Source of the DNA: Hyphomonadaceae bacterium
GTDB taxonomy: Bacteria > Pseudomonadota > Alphaproteobacteria > Caulobacterales > Hyphomonadaceae
Direction of reading: 5' to 3'
Assembly: GCA_024743315.1 (NCBI GenBank)
Contig: JANSWU010000007.1
Location: 1-64,000 of the forward strand
DNA length: 64,000 nt
Below, one piece after another: positions 51,724-60,843 of the stretch (position 1 is the first letter of the stretch; each line of letters opens with the position of its first letter). Below the pieces are notes generated by a model, which saw only the letters and a program-made list of their open reading frames with translations, ran no database searches and was not told the DNA's origin. Both the position numbers and the translations under genes were made by a program.

Positions 51724-52373
51724 TTTAGATCGGACAGACGGATCGCTTCACGGATCTCACCGCGTAAGACCAGGATTTCGAGATTTTCCGGCTCGTAGAC
51801 CAGGGCTTCTTCCATATCAGCTTTCGCTGCAGACAGATCCTTTTGTGCAAGATGCGCCCGCGCCCGCAGCGATAGCGCCTCTGCGTCTTGGGGCGATAGC
51901 TCAAGCGCCTTGTTGAGGTCATCAACGCCTTCGATCCAGCGTTCCAAGGCGAGATATGCCGCGGCGCGGTCTTTGAAAATGGCCGGATCTTCATCCTCGA
52001 TCTTCAATGCATCCGTCAGCGCGACCAAAGCAGCTTCTGGGTAATTGGCGCTGAGCCAGGCATTGCCTGCCTGGACTAGATAAAGCGTTCTGTCCTCGAT
52101 CTTAATGGGATCGGGCGCCGTTGCCAGCGCCTCCAAGCGGGCCGCCCCTTCTTCCAAACGCTCCAATGCCAGAAGCGAGACGGCGTTGCAGTACCGCGCG
52201 CGCGGGCGATTTCCATTGCTCAACCAGGCAAGCGAGTCTTCATACGCCTCTTCTGGCGCGGTTTCGACTTTTACGAGGCAGGCTTCCAGTCGCGCTTGTT
52301 CTGCGCGGGCAATGTCTTCGGAGGCGGTTTGCATCATCGGCAACAGCCCAGCGAGCAGGACGGACTCGAACAT
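51720..52373 (-). CDS. tetratricopeptide-repeat protein
   Basis: A 217-residue protein with at least three TPR units: IKIEDRTLYLVQAGNAWLSANYPEAALVALTDALKI, DPAIFKDRAAAYLALERWIEGVDDLNKALEL and DAEALSLRARAHLAQKDLSAAKADMEEALVY. The N-terminus is weakly hydrophobic, so export is possible but unclear. TPRs act as protein-binding scaffolds; the partner is unknown. It overlaps mtgA by 4 bases, convergently. Confidence 0.82.
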   Translation of the reverse strand: MFESVLLAGLLPMMQTASEDIARAEQARLEACLVKVETAPEEAYEDSLAWLSNGNRPRARYCNAVSLLALERLEEGAARLEALATAPDPIKIEDRTLYLVQAGNAWLSANYPEAALVALTDALKIEDEDPAIFKDRAAAYLALERWIEGVDDLNKALELSPQDAEALSLRARAHLAQKDLSAAKADMEEALVYEPENLEILVLRGEIREAIRLSDLN

Positions 52374-52433
52374 GGATCAGCTCTCTTCTAAAGCACCATA
52401 TATTGCGGTAGCGATGAGCAGAGACGAACGCAA

Positions 52434-53270
52434 ATGACAGATGCTTCAGAACCGCTTTTTTTGATCGGGCCAGGTTATTCTGCCCGCGCCCTGGCTGAGT
52501 TATGGGCGGGCCCGGTCTTTGGCACCTTTCGCTCTGACCGCAGCCGAGCGGCGCTTCAGAATACCCGGATTGAACCCGTTTCCATCTCTGATGCGTATGC
52601 GATTTCGAGGGCTTGCGAGCATGCGCATCTATTGATCAGTGCGCCGCCGGATGTGGACGGATGCCCCGCTCTGGCAGCACTCGGCGACGCCGTTACCAAG
52701 GCGGCGAGCGTGACCTATCTGTCGACGACGGGGGTTTATGGCGATTTGCAGGGCGGCTGGGCGATGGAGTGGACGCCCACTCATCCGCAATCAGATCGGG
52801 CGCGGCGCCGAGTGTTGGCGGAGACGGCATGGCGCGATGCGCATTTCAGGACACGTATTGCCAGACTGCCCGGCATATATGGTCCCGGGCGATCCGCCTT
52901 CGATCGGTTGCGAGCGGGGACGGCGCGGCTAATAGTGAAACCGGGGCAAGTGTTCTCGCGCATTCATATCGACGATATTGCCAGTGGCGTGAAAGCGCTG
53001 ATCCTGGCCGATGAAATTGGCGATTTTCACATTTGCGATGATGAGGCTGCCCCGCCTCAGAATGTCATCGCCTATGCGGCGCATCTGCTCGGGATGGATC
53101 CGCCCGACGCGATCCCAATCGAGCAGGCTGACCTGTCGCCAATGGCGCAAAGCTTCTATCGTGAATGCAAACGCGTCGCGAACGGAAAGCTAAAGGCCGC
53201 CACAGGGTGGCGGCCTTCTTATCGGACTTATCGAGAAGGCTTGCAGACCATTCTGCGCGAAGAGACCTAG
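52434..53270 (+). CDS. NAD(P)-binding SDR-like protein (YeeZ-like)
   Basis: A 278-residue Rossmann-fold protein. The nucleotide loop is LFLIGPGYSARALAE (GxGYxA, similar to YeeZ/extended SDR). The YxxxK-type site is degenerate: STTGVYGDLQGGWAMEW has the Ser-Thr and Tyr but the Lys is not obvious. The substrate domain has RLPGIYGPGRSAFDRLRAGTARLIVKPGQVFSRIHIDDIA. It may be a low-activity epimerase or dehydratase. The 3' end contains a terminator-like hairpin inside the coding sequence. Confidence 0.8.
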   Translation: MTDASEPLFLIGPGYSARALAELWAGPVFGTFRSDRSRAALQNTRIEPVSISDAYAISRACEHAHLLISAPPDVDGCPALAALGDAVTKAASVTYLSTTGVYGDLQGGWAMEWTPTHPQSDRARRRVLAETAWRDAHFRTRIARLPGIYGPGRSAFDRLRAGTARLIVKPGQVFSRIHIDDIASGVKALILADEIGDFHICDDEAAPPQNVIAYAAHLLGMDPPDAIPIEQADLSPMAQSFYRECKRVANGKLKAATGWRPSYRTYREGLQTILREET

Positions 53271-54703
53271 GTCGAGGCCGTCCCCATGAATCCGATATCG
53301 CTGGTATTGAAGTTTCTCAAATTCGGGAGCGCTGATTGCAGCTCCGAATTGTCCAGGCCGAACCAAGACCCCATCGTGGCGGCATATTGCTCAACCGATG
53401 TGGTCGGGATCAACCGTCCGCGCGATTTGGTGAAATCATTGCTGTCAACATCAGCGAACGGGATATCGCCATAAAGGCGCTTGCCTTGCACCGACCCACC
53501 GGCGACGAAATGGTGACCGCCCCACCCATGGTCTGTGCCATTGCCATTGTCGATTGTGGTTCGGCCAAAATCAGACGCGGTGAAGACCACGACATTGTTC
53601 CATTCGCCAAGCTCAATCATCGCTTCGCGGAAGGACGAAATCGCGGCGGCCAGCTGTGCATGCAGGTTGCCAATCGTATTCGCCTGATTGCTATGCGTGT
53701 CATAGCCGCCCGTCGTGACATAGAACATTTGACGCGACACGTTGAGGAATTGCCGGATCTGAATGGTCTCAGCGATTGATTTCATCTGACGGGACACCCG
53801 GTCCTCGCCGAAGATCGTGGTGAGCGGCGTAGCATTCTCCTGCGCCAGGGCAAATTGTTCCGTGTTATCAACAGCTTTCGCGGTTGCCGCAGCAATGTCC
53901 TGTTCGAAAATATTGCGGCTCGAGAAATCACGTTTCGCCAGGAATGCGCGGATTTTGTCGCGCGCGGCGGCATCGCCATCTTGCCGTCCAAGAATATTCT
54001 CATTGGAGTAAAGGCTGGGTTCGCGAATGCCGCTGGTGCCGACCTTAAATTGAGATACCGTTTCCCCGGCCAGGAAGACATCGTTCGAACCGGTTGTGAT
54101 GGCTGAGAAGACGCGGCTTTGGTTGGGCGCTGAGGCAACGACCCGGTCCATAAAGCGGCCGCCCCAGCCACGATTGACGCCTTCGACACCAAACGACATC
54201 CAGGTCGATTGCTGGTCATTATGCGAGAATAGGCGCTTTGGCAGGATCGCGGAATTATTGTCCATGCCGGCACGTGTGGTCGGTTCGATCAGGGGTCCGA
54301 CATTGCCCACAACGGCAAGGTCACCCGCTTCGAACATATTGTGCAGCGGCGTCAATTCGACTGGCATCGCGAACTCGCGCCCGCCAAACGAACCAGCATT
54401 ATCGAGGTTCATCTTCAACAGGTTCGCTCGGTTCCGAGTTGAGGTGCCCGAGGTCGAATTGTAAGAGTTGAACAGCCCGTCCCGGACACTGCGCAATTGG
54501 TTATACGATGCTTGGTCATAGGGCAGGATCGTGTCTGCTCCATCCATACCGCCTTTGAGGAAGATACAAACCATCGCTTTGTATCCACCCGTATCGGCGG
54601 CCCAAGCATTGTTGAGACCGAGCCCGGTCATGGTGCTTAAGCTGCTCGCAAACCCAGCTGTACCCAGGCCTGCGAGAACGTGGCGACGAGAAATATTGGC
54701 CAT
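53267..54703 (-). CDS. exported DUF1501 protein
   Basis: A 478-residue protein from the ATG at 54703 (AAGGAG 8 bases upstream). The Tat-type signal is NISRRHVLAGLGTAGFASSL. DUF1501 has an alkaline-phosphatase/sulfatase-like fold. Landmarks are MVCIFLKGGMDGADTILPYDQ, WTSFGV-like segments and VVVFTASDFGRTTIDNGNGTDHGWGGHHFV, with His/Asp pairs that may be metal ligands. It lies immediately downstream of the DUF1800 gene. The activity is not established. Confidence 0.88.
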   Translation of the reverse strand: MANISRRHVLAGLGTAGFASSLSTMTGLGLNNAWAADTGGYKAMVCIFLKGGMDGADTILPYDQASYNQLRSVRDGLFNSYNSTSGTSTRNRANLLKMNLDNAGSFGGREFAMPVELTPLHNMFEAGDLAVVGNVGPLIEPTTRAGMDNNSAILPKRLFSHNDQQSTWMSFGVEGVNRGWGGRFMDRVVASAPNQSRVFSAITTGSNDVFLAGETVSQFKVGTSGIREPSLYSNENILGRQDGDAAARDKIRAFLAKRDFSSRNIFEQDIAAATAKAVDNTEQFALAQENATPLTTIFGEDRVSRQMKSIAETIQIRQFLNVSRQMFYVTTGGYDTHSNQANTIGNLHAQLAAAISSFREAMIELGEWNNVVVFTASDFGRTTIDNGNGTDHGWGGHHFVAGGSVQGKRLYGDIPFADVDSNDFTKSRGRLIPTTSVEQYAATMGSWFGLDNSELQSALPNLRNFNTSDIGFMGTAST

Positions 54704-54722
54704 GAATCTGTCTCCTTCAGAC

Positions 54723-56492
54723 CTACCAGGTGACCGCATAAGACGGTGAGTTAAGGACTAGCGTGACGGCAGTCTGGACCATATCTTCTTGGTCGGCGGC
54801 CGTGTTTTCTGGATTATTGGTGCGGATCGCGACGGTGCTGATAATATCGACAATGTCCGCCTTTTCAGCCGCCGACATCCGCCCGCCCGTGAGCAGATTA
54901 TCGAGATGATCGACGAGAGCTTGCGGATCATCCACCAGAGCCAGTTCATCGCTGTAATCGGGCGTGTAGGTCTCGATATCGCGATTGCGTTGGCTGGCGC
55001 GATCGAAGGCGAAGTCGGTCATGAAGTTGAGATATCCGACTGACGTGCTTTCATTCACAATCTGGAATTCAGGTACGGTCAGGTTGGCTTCACCGGCATT
55101 GGTGCCCGGTGCGACATAGCCCGGACGATAGAAGTTAAACACTGATGGTGATCGGAAGGCTTGCTGGCCAAGGGCATCCTCAGTGCTGCGCGTATCCAGC
55201 AAACGGCGTTCATTATAAGCATCAAGGCCAGAGACATCGAATGCGCGCGCCCAATTTGTGAATCTCAGGATGGGCTCCCGAACCTTGCCGACCGTGATGG
55301 TGGCCCCATCGCCGGGTTCAGCGAACACTGAAGGATCGAGCAATATGGCGGCAAGCGTGGCTTGCAAATCGCCGCGGCGACCATCGCCGAACCGCTGACC
55401 ACCCTGAGCGGTGAAAGTCCCAGCTTCAAACGCCGTTGCAACACGCTGGATATAGGCAGGTGAGGGATTTGATTGCGTGAAACGCTGGATCAATTGACGC
55501 GAAACAAAGGGCGCGACATTGGGGTGATTGAAAATCGTATCCAATGCCGTGTCGATGGTCTCCTCGCCTGGGGTCCCGGCTGGGATCGTGGTGCCAAGGA
55601 AAACTTTCTCAAGTTCCGAATGATGTTCTGGATACATCTGCATCGGTTGAATATTGCCGTCTTGCGGCTCTTTGAAGAACTCTCCGCCGGCCCACGACAA
55701 ACCGGTAAAGACGCGGGCAAGGCCCTCAATGTCGGCGTTCGAATAGGTCTCAATCTGATTGCCCTGGCCATCTAGTTTTGGCGAGCCGTCAAGGTTCAGT
55801 TCAATCAGGCCGATCGAAAACAATTGCAGGATTTCGCGGGCATAATTTTCATCCGGCATGCGACCTTTGCTTGGATCACCTTTGCGATTTCCGCGATAGG
55901 TCAACCATTCGCCCATCGCCGAAGAGTAAGTAACCTCTTCGAGCAGATCACGGTAATTTCCAAACGCGTTGCGGATCATAATGTCCTGATAATAGGCACG
56001 CATCGGCTGATCAGAATCCGCAGCATCAGAATAAACGAGAATCTGAGACAAGGCGAAGGCCATTCTCTGGCGTAGCTGATCATTCGCGCCGATGACGTGA
56101 TCCCAATATAGCGTATTGATACGCTGGCGTGGGACGTTGCCCTGACTGTCGCGAGGAAGGGCCAGCAATGCCGGCGTGGTCAGGCTGGTGGACTTGTTGA
56201 ACTCGCTGGCGATCCAGTCCGCGGCATCGCGCCCCGTCAGGGATGCGATTTCCGCTTTGCTTCCGCCAAACGTTGCCCGTGCGAGGAAACGCGCGGCATC
56301 GGTTTCAGTATTGATTTTGGAAACCGGTTCCGCCGGGGTCGATGGAGATCCGCCACCACTGCCGCCGGCGCCGCCCCCTGCTACCGTTCCCGGCGGCACA
56401 GACGAACCACCTCCGCCTCCACCACCACAGGCGGTCGCGAAAAGTCCTGCAGCCAGGATTGCCGATACGCGGCGCGTTCGTCTTGCTGTCAT
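54723..56492 (-). CDS. DUF1800 lipoprotein
   Basis: A 589-residue protein from the ATG at 56492 (GAGGGA upstream; the frame extends to 56513). The lipobox is LFATACGG, followed by a Gly/Ser/Pro-rich linker of about 40 residues. DUF1800 follows: INTETDAARFLARATFGGSKAEIASL, RMAFALSQILVYSD, WLTYRGNRKGDPSKGRMPDENYAREILQLFSIGL and NHPNVAPFVSRQLIQRFTQSNPSPAYIQRV. The function of the domain is unknown. It pairs with the DUF1501 gene, with 19 bases between them. Confidence 0.88.
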   Translation of the reverse strand: MTARRTRRVSAILAAGLFATACGGGGGGGSSVPPGTVAGGGAGGSGGGSPSTPAEPVSKINTETDAARFLARATFGGSKAEIASLTGRDAADWIASEFNKSTSLTTPALLALPRDSQGNVPRQRINTLYWDHVIGANDQLRQRMAFALSQILVYSDAADSDQPMRAYYQDIMIRNAFGNYRDLLEEVTYSSAMGEWLTYRGNRKGDPSKGRMPDENYAREILQLFSIGLIELNLDGSPKLDGQGNQIETYSNADIEGLARVFTGLSWAGGEFFKEPQDGNIQPMQMYPEHHSELEKVFLGTTIPAGTPGEETIDTALDTIFNHPNVAPFVSRQLIQRFTQSNPSPAYIQRVATAFEAGTFTAQGGQRFGDGRRGDLQATLAAILLDPSVFAEPGDGATITVGKVREPILRFTNWARAFDVSGLDAYNERRLLDTRSTEDALGQQAFRSPSVFNFYRPGYVAPGTNAGEANLTVPEFQIVNESTSVGYLNFMTDFAFDRASQRNRDIETYTPDYSDELALVDDPQALVDHLDNLLTGGRMSAAEKADIVDIISTVAIRTNNPENTAADQEDMVQTAVTLVLNSPSYAVTW

Positions 56493-56696
56493 GATTTCGT
56501 CCCTCATACTCACAGAGCAGTTCGTATGATTGGGTTTTTGCGCAGCAAACAGCTAAGTCTTTGTAAGGCTCAGTCGGGTTTTTTTGGAGAAAAATTCAAG
56601 TCCTTGTTAAACATAGGGAAAATGTCTTAATCTTGAACGATTTTTAACTATAAACAGGTTGGAAATCAGGGCTTTTTCTCCCGAAATACTCAAACA

Positions 56697-57674
56697 TTAC
56701 TTGGGGTTTAGGATTAGTTTGCCGACGATTTTTCGATTTTGGAGGTCTCTGAACCCTAGAAGCGCTTGAGCGAGCGGTAGACGATCGTGGACACAGGGCC
56801 GAGTTTTGCCGTCTCGTGCCCAGGCCCAGATCTGTTTGACATTCTCGCGTCCGCGGTCCGGGAATCGGCGTCCATATTCACCGGCGCGAACGCCGACCAC
56901 AGAAAAGCCTTTGATGAGAGGCATATTGGTCGACACGGAGGCGATCCGACCTGACGTGAAACCGATGACTAAGAGCCGACCGTCAAATGCGATGCAGCGC
57001 ACGCTTTCATCAAACACGTCACCTCCGACCGGGTCGTAGATGACATCCGCGCCGCGTCCATCGGTCAGGCCTTTCACCTGGTCTCGAAAGCCATCGCGTG
57101 TGTTGAGGACATGATCAGCGCCATAGGCTCTGACCTTGGCCAGCTTGTCATCGCTGCCGCCAGTGGCGATTACGGTCGCGCCGAGCAGCTTGCCGACATC
57201 CACGGCTGCCATGCCAACCCCGCCGCTGGCGCCATGAACCAAGAGCGTCTCGCCCGCCTGCAATCGCCCCCGCCGGACCAAGGCGACATAGGCCGTCAAA
57301 TAGGCGGCCGAATAAGACGCCGCTTCGTCAAAGCTGAGATTGTCCGGTTTGTGCTGCAAACCATCGGCTTTCACCACCGCATATTCGGCAAATCCACCAA
57401 ACCGCGCGCCGCCGCAAACCGCGTCTCCGATGGCAAAGCTGTCGACGCCTTCCCCAAGCGCCGCAACCGTCCCGGCAAGATCCATTCCCGGGATGAAGGG
57501 CGGGTCCAGTTTGAGCTGATACTTGCCCTGGCACAGCAAGAGATCAGGAAAGTTCAGACTGGTCGCGCGGACCTCTATCAGAACTTCGCCAGGCCCCGGG
57601 GTCGGGGGCTCGACCTCGCGAATCTCGACGCCCGAAAAGTCATCCGAGAGCGCGTGGCAAACGAGGGCCCGCAT
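56697..57674 (-). CDS. zinc-independent quinone oxidoreductase (MDR superfamily)
   Basis: A 325-residue NADPH-dependent protein, ATG at 57674 (TGATG overlap with the upstream hydrolase gene). Quinone-reductase motifs are present: ATSLNFPDLLLCQGKYQLKLDPPFIPGMDLAGTVAALGEG, LLVHGASGGVGMAAVDVGKLLGATVIATGGSDDKL and DVIYDPVGGDVFDESVRCI. It lacks the catalytic zinc ligands. It reduces quinones or enals. It is the last gene of a two-gene unit with the hydrolase. Confidence 0.9.
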   Translation of the reverse strand: MRALVCHALSDDFSGVEIREVEPPTPGPGEVLIEVRATSLNFPDLLLCQGKYQLKLDPPFIPGMDLAGTVAALGEGVDSFAIGDAVCGGARFGGFAEYAVVKADGLQHKPDNLSFDEAASYSAAYLTAYVALVRRGRLQAGETLLVHGASGGVGMAAVDVGKLLGATVIATGGSDDKLAKVRAYGADHVLNTRDGFRDQVKGLTDGRGADVIYDPVGGDVFDESVRCIAFDGRLLVIGFTSGRIASVSTNMPLIKGFSVVGVRAGEYGRRFPDRGRENVKQIWAWARDGKTRPCVHDRLPLAQALLGFRDLQNRKIVGKLILNPK

Positions 57675-58708
57675 CACAGCTTGGCGTACGCGTCGCGGAC
57701 CATGCCGGCGACTTCAAGACAGGCATTTCGGGCGGCCGGAACGACTTCCGTAAAAGCGGTAAATCCATGCGCGAGGCTATCATAGCATTTGAACTGAACG
57801 CTGACGCCCGCCGCTTCCAGTTTCTTGGCATAGGCGGCGCCATCATCGACGAGCGGGTCAAATCCAGCCGTGACAATTATCGCAGGCGGCAGGCCTTCGA
57901 GCCGGGTCTCTTGCGCCGGCGACAAAAGGACATTGGCGCGGTCAAATCCTTCCGGAAGATATTGTTGCATGAACCATTGCATAGTGTCGGTCGAAAGCGG
58001 GTAGGTCTCGCCATAGGTCGTTGCCGACGGAAAATCCGTGACCAAGTCAGTTGCCGGATAGATCAGCACTTGCAAATCCGGCGCCGGCATGCCGCGGCGG
58101 GTCGCTTCCTGGGCAATGATGGCGCTGAAATTTCCGCCCATACTGTCGCCGCCAACGGCGGCACGGCCGGCCGGGGCCCCTAGGGAGTCAGCGTTTTTCA
58201 GCGCCCAGTCATAGGCTGAAATGCAGTCTTCCAACCCGGCCGGGAATTTGTGCTGCGGCGCCAATCGATAATCGACCGAGATGATCGGACATTGCGCCGT
58301 CTTGGCAACCATAGAGCAGAAGGCGTGACAGGCGTCGACGTTTAAAATCACCCCGCCGCCCATATGATAATAGACCAGAACCGGGGCGTCTGGGGCCTGT
58401 TGGTCCGGTCGATAAATCCGAACCGGAATCTCATGTCCATCTTTGCCAGGAACCGTCGTGTTGTCCCAGCCGACGTCGGATTCCGGCTTGGCCGCAAACA
58501 TGCCCAGGCCTTCGATTGCCGCGGCTTGCGCGATCTCTGGTTCAAGGGACGACATTGGCGGCTGGTTCGCCGCGCCATGGGCAATGAATTGAAGATTGGG
58601 GTCGAGCGTCCGGCCGCCAATTTCCAGCGGGGCACCTCCGGCCATTTTGATTTTCCAGCTGGCCGGAAGTTTGAGCATTAGTTTTGCGATTGTTGCCTGC
58701 AAGCTCAT
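57674..58708 (-). CDS. alpha/beta hydrolase of the HSL (lipase/acetyl esterase) family
   Basis: A 344-residue hydrolase. The catalytic Ser189 is in GGDSMGGNFSAI. The HSL oxyanion motif reads HMGGG at 115-119 rather than HGGG. The acid is in DPLVDDGAAY and the His in LAHGFTAF. Substrate could be short acyl esters such as Baeyer-Villiger products, given the flavin monooxygenase nearby, but this is inference. GGGAGGG precedes the ATG. An inverted repeat CCCAGA/TCTGGG lies just upstream (58721-58744). Confidence 0.88.
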   Translation of the reverse strand: MSLQATIAKLMLKLPASWKIKMAGGAPLEIGGRTLDPNLQFIAHGAANQPPMSSLEPEIAQAAAIEGLGMFAAKPESDVGWDNTTVPGKDGHEIPVRIYRPDQQAPDAPVLVYYHMGGGVILNVDACHAFCSMVAKTAQCPIISVDYRLAPQHKFPAGLEDCISAYDWALKNADSLGAPAGRAAVGGDSMGGNFSAIIAQEATRRGMPAPDLQVLIYPATDLVTDFPSATTYGETYPLSTDTMQWFMQQYLPEGFDRANVLLSPAQETRLEGLPPAIIVTAGFDPLVDDGAAYAKKLEAAGVSVQFKCYDSLAHGFTAFTEVVPAARNACLEVAGMVRDAYAKL

Positions 58709-58756
58709 GGCCGCGGCCCTCCCAGAATGTAAATTATATCTGGGCGCTAATCTGAC

Positions 58757-59386
58757 TTAGCGATTGGATTTGGCAAGTTCTTCTATGCCCGCCAGCATCA
58801 GTTTCGCGGCAAAGCTCGTAGCCTCGTTCGGATCGACCGGGCGCCGTTTGAGCATATGATCGCCCATTTCGCGCGCCATGCCGATCGCCGCCGCGGTGAT
58901 ATAATTGATGTCGAGATGCCCGAGACCGATCTTGTCCATGACAATTTCAAGGTCAGCGGCAATTTCGTCAGATACGGTCTGCATTTCAGGCGTGTCGACG
59001 CGTACGCCGATCAAGCTCATATGCGGCGTGCCGAGTTCGATCGCTTCGTCATTCTCTTCGGCGAGAAAGGTGAAATAGGCGGAATAAGCGGCATAGAGAT
59101 AAGACTCCAAATCCTTCGCTTCCTCACGCACTTTTTGGAGCAATGGCCGAAAGCGTTTGACGCTGTCATTGGCAATCGCCTCGAACACTTCTTCTTTTGA
59201 CTTGAAGTAATTGTAGAAGGTGCCAGAGGCGAGATTGGTTTCGCGGATGATGTCGCGAATATTGGTCGCCTCATAGCCAATCCGCGCAAAGACCAGCCGC
59301 GCCGCATCGAGAATCGCACGGCGATTGGCTTCCTTGGCACGGGCGCGTTTGCCCATGCGGATTTCTGGCTGGATCGTTGTTGTCAT
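58757..59386 (-). CDS. TetR-family transcriptional regulator
   Basis: A 209-residue regulator. The HTH is RRAILDAARLVFARIGYEATNIRDIIRETNLASGTFYNYFKSKEEVFEAI. The ligand domain (about 150 residues) is typical of the family. It lies between the hydrolase/quinone-reductase unit and a DUF6498 gene. A palindrome-like sequence (TGACG-GAA-CGTCA) lies 43 bases upstream, and a perfect relative lies in the monooxygenase promoter region at 62241. It may therefore control both loci. Confidence 0.92.
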   Translation of the reverse strand: MTTTIQPEIRMGKRARAKEANRRAILDAARLVFARIGYEATNIRDIIRETNLASGTFYNYFKSKEEVFEAIANDSVKRFRPLLQKVREEAKDLESYLYAAYSAYFTFLAEENDEAIELGTPHMSLIGVRVDTPEMQTVSDEIAADLEIVMDKIGLGHLDINYITAAAIGMAREMGDHMLKRRPVDPNEATSFAAKLMLAGIEELAKSNR

Positions 59387-59393
59387 AGAATCC

Positions 59394-59441
59394 CTAACAC
59401 CTTGAGGGGGTTAGTCTGCCCAGATTGATGACGGAACGTCA
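59394..59441. promoter_or_regulatory. two operator-like sites upstream of the TetR gene
   Basis: TGACG-GAA-CGTCA (59429-59441) resembles the perfect palindrome at 62241-62256 and overlaps the stop codon of the DUF6498 gene. CTAAC ... GTTAG (59394-59398 and 59410-59414) is a second inverted repeat close to the TetR start. Autoregulation by TetR is inferred. Confidence 0.5.
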
Positions 59442-60137
59442 ACTTTTTGTTTGCAGCGCATCGTCGAGGCGCGCACGGCGGCGCACGGTCAGGAACACGC
59501 CCCAAAAGGCCCGCAGCAAGATCAGAGCGAGAATACCGAGCATCGGTTCGCCTAGAGCTGCCATAGCAAAAGCCCCTGCAAAGATCCCAATGTGCAAGAC
59601 CACGATCCGACCATAAGGCGCGCTCATCTCTGCTTCGATACTGGTTTTGAGATACTCGCCCCGACCAATGTAATCTTGCGCAAAGAGAATGACCTGAACC
59701 GCGATGATCGCGAGGATGAACCAGGTCATGTTCGGACCCGAGGACAAAGCTTGTTCAATCAGCGAGATCGGTGTTGGGAAGCCAGAGCTGCCACCGAACG
59801 GTTCCCCGGCCGCATTGATGTTCGCAAAAACGCTGACAAAGACGCCATGGACAAAGCAGAACATGCCATAATGAACGATAAAGAATGGTCCGATGAAGCC
59901 CATCGAGGCCAATCCGGCGAGACCATTCCGGACACTTGCACCCATCATGCGCGCCAGCGCCACCGCCCCGATGATCAGGTTTTCCAGCCAATAAAGGAAG
60001 ACCAGGGGCACGGCGCCCCAGCCGAGGGTGAGCACTGCAATAATCGGAAACAGGTCAACCGCCAGAATGATCCAGGCCATCGGGTCGCGATAGGTGCGGG
60101 CCAGCGTGTTCGGGTCGAGAAAGTTCAGCACGCGCAT
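59439..60137 (-). CDS. DUF6498 membrane protein
   Basis: A 232-residue membrane protein from the ATG at 60137 (the frame is open to 60206). About five hydrophobic segments are visible. The N-terminal block is DPMAWIILAVDLFPIIAVLTLGWGAVPLVFLYWLENLIIGAVALARMM, the LYWLEN pattern of DUF6498. Its role is unknown. It lies 13 bases downstream of the M23 lipoprotein and may be co-transcribed with it. Confidence 0.8.
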   Translation of the reverse strand: MRVLNFLDPNTLARTYRDPMAWIILAVDLFPIIAVLTLGWGAVPLVFLYWLENLIIGAVALARMMGASVRNGLAGLASMGFIGPFFIVHYGMFCFVHGVFVSVFANINAAGEPFGGSSGFPTPISLIEQALSSGPNMTWFILAIIAVQVILFAQDYIGRGEYLKTSIEAEMSAPYGRIVVLHIGIFAGAFAMAALGEPMLGILALILLRAFWGVFLTVRRRARLDDALQTKS

Positions 60138-60150
60138 ATCCCCACAGCGA

Positions 60151-60825
60151 TCAGCTGACTGTATCCAATCCACTCCATCGCGGAAAGTCCAGCGGGTTGT
60201 GCGCATCGAGGCCCCAGGATTTCTTCGGCGTATTATAGTTTCCCGTCAGCACTTCATAATGCACGTGAATGGCGGTCGCGTTGCCGGTCTTGCCCATCAG
60301 TCCAAGCGGTTGACCGAAGCCAATTTTCTGACCGGGTTTGAGACCGTCGGCGAAATAAGCCAGATGCGCATAGCGCGTATAAACACCTTTGCCGTGGCTG
60401 ATCAGAACCTGGTAGCCAAAGCCTGTCTGCTCGCTCACTTCAAGAACCCGGCCGGGACCCGCCGAATAGACGGGGCCGGCGGGTTTGGATTGCAGGTCAA
60501 TGCCTTTGTGCATACTGCCAAAGCGAGGCCCGAAGCCAGATGTCATGCAGGCATTGTTGACTGGCGCGGCCGCCAGAATGACGCCATTGACGACGATCAG
60601 GGCATTGTATCCAAGGATGCGCCCCGAGCGGTCCGTATCCGGACGGTTCGAAAAAGACGGCGTACAGGCATACAGATAATAGTCTGGCTGGAACGGTCCT
60701 TGCGCGGCGCGCGGGCTCGGTTGTGTCGTTCCACCCACAGGGCCTTGCGGATAATTGACCTCGGGCGGCGGCGACGAACACGCAAACAGGCTTGCGGCTG
60801 CCAATCCAGCGATAAGACTCCGCAT
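60151..60825 (-). CDS. M23-family peptidase lipoprotein
   Basis: A 224-residue protein with lipobox ASLFAC. A Pro-rich spacer follows, then a LytM domain with the zinc site: HKGIDL (His and Asp ligands) and HVHYE (His-x-His). It would cut peptidoglycan peptides or activate another hydrolase from the periplasmic side of a membrane. The upstream neighbour on the same strand is the FMO gene, 18 bases away, so all three may form one transcript. Confidence 0.9.
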   Translation of the reverse strand: MRSLIAGLAAASLFACSSPPPEVNYPQGPVGGTTQPSPRAAQGPFQPDYYLYACTPSFSNRPDTDRSGRILGYNALIVVNGVILAAAPVNNACMTSGFGPRFGSMHKGIDLQSKPAGPVYSAGPGRVLEVSEQTGFGYQVLISHGKGVYTRYAHLAYFADGLKPGQKIGFGQPLGLMGKTGNATAIHVHYEVLTGNYNTPKKSWGLDAHNPLDFPRWSGLDTVS

Positions 60826-60843
60826 GTAATAGCTCCTGATCGA

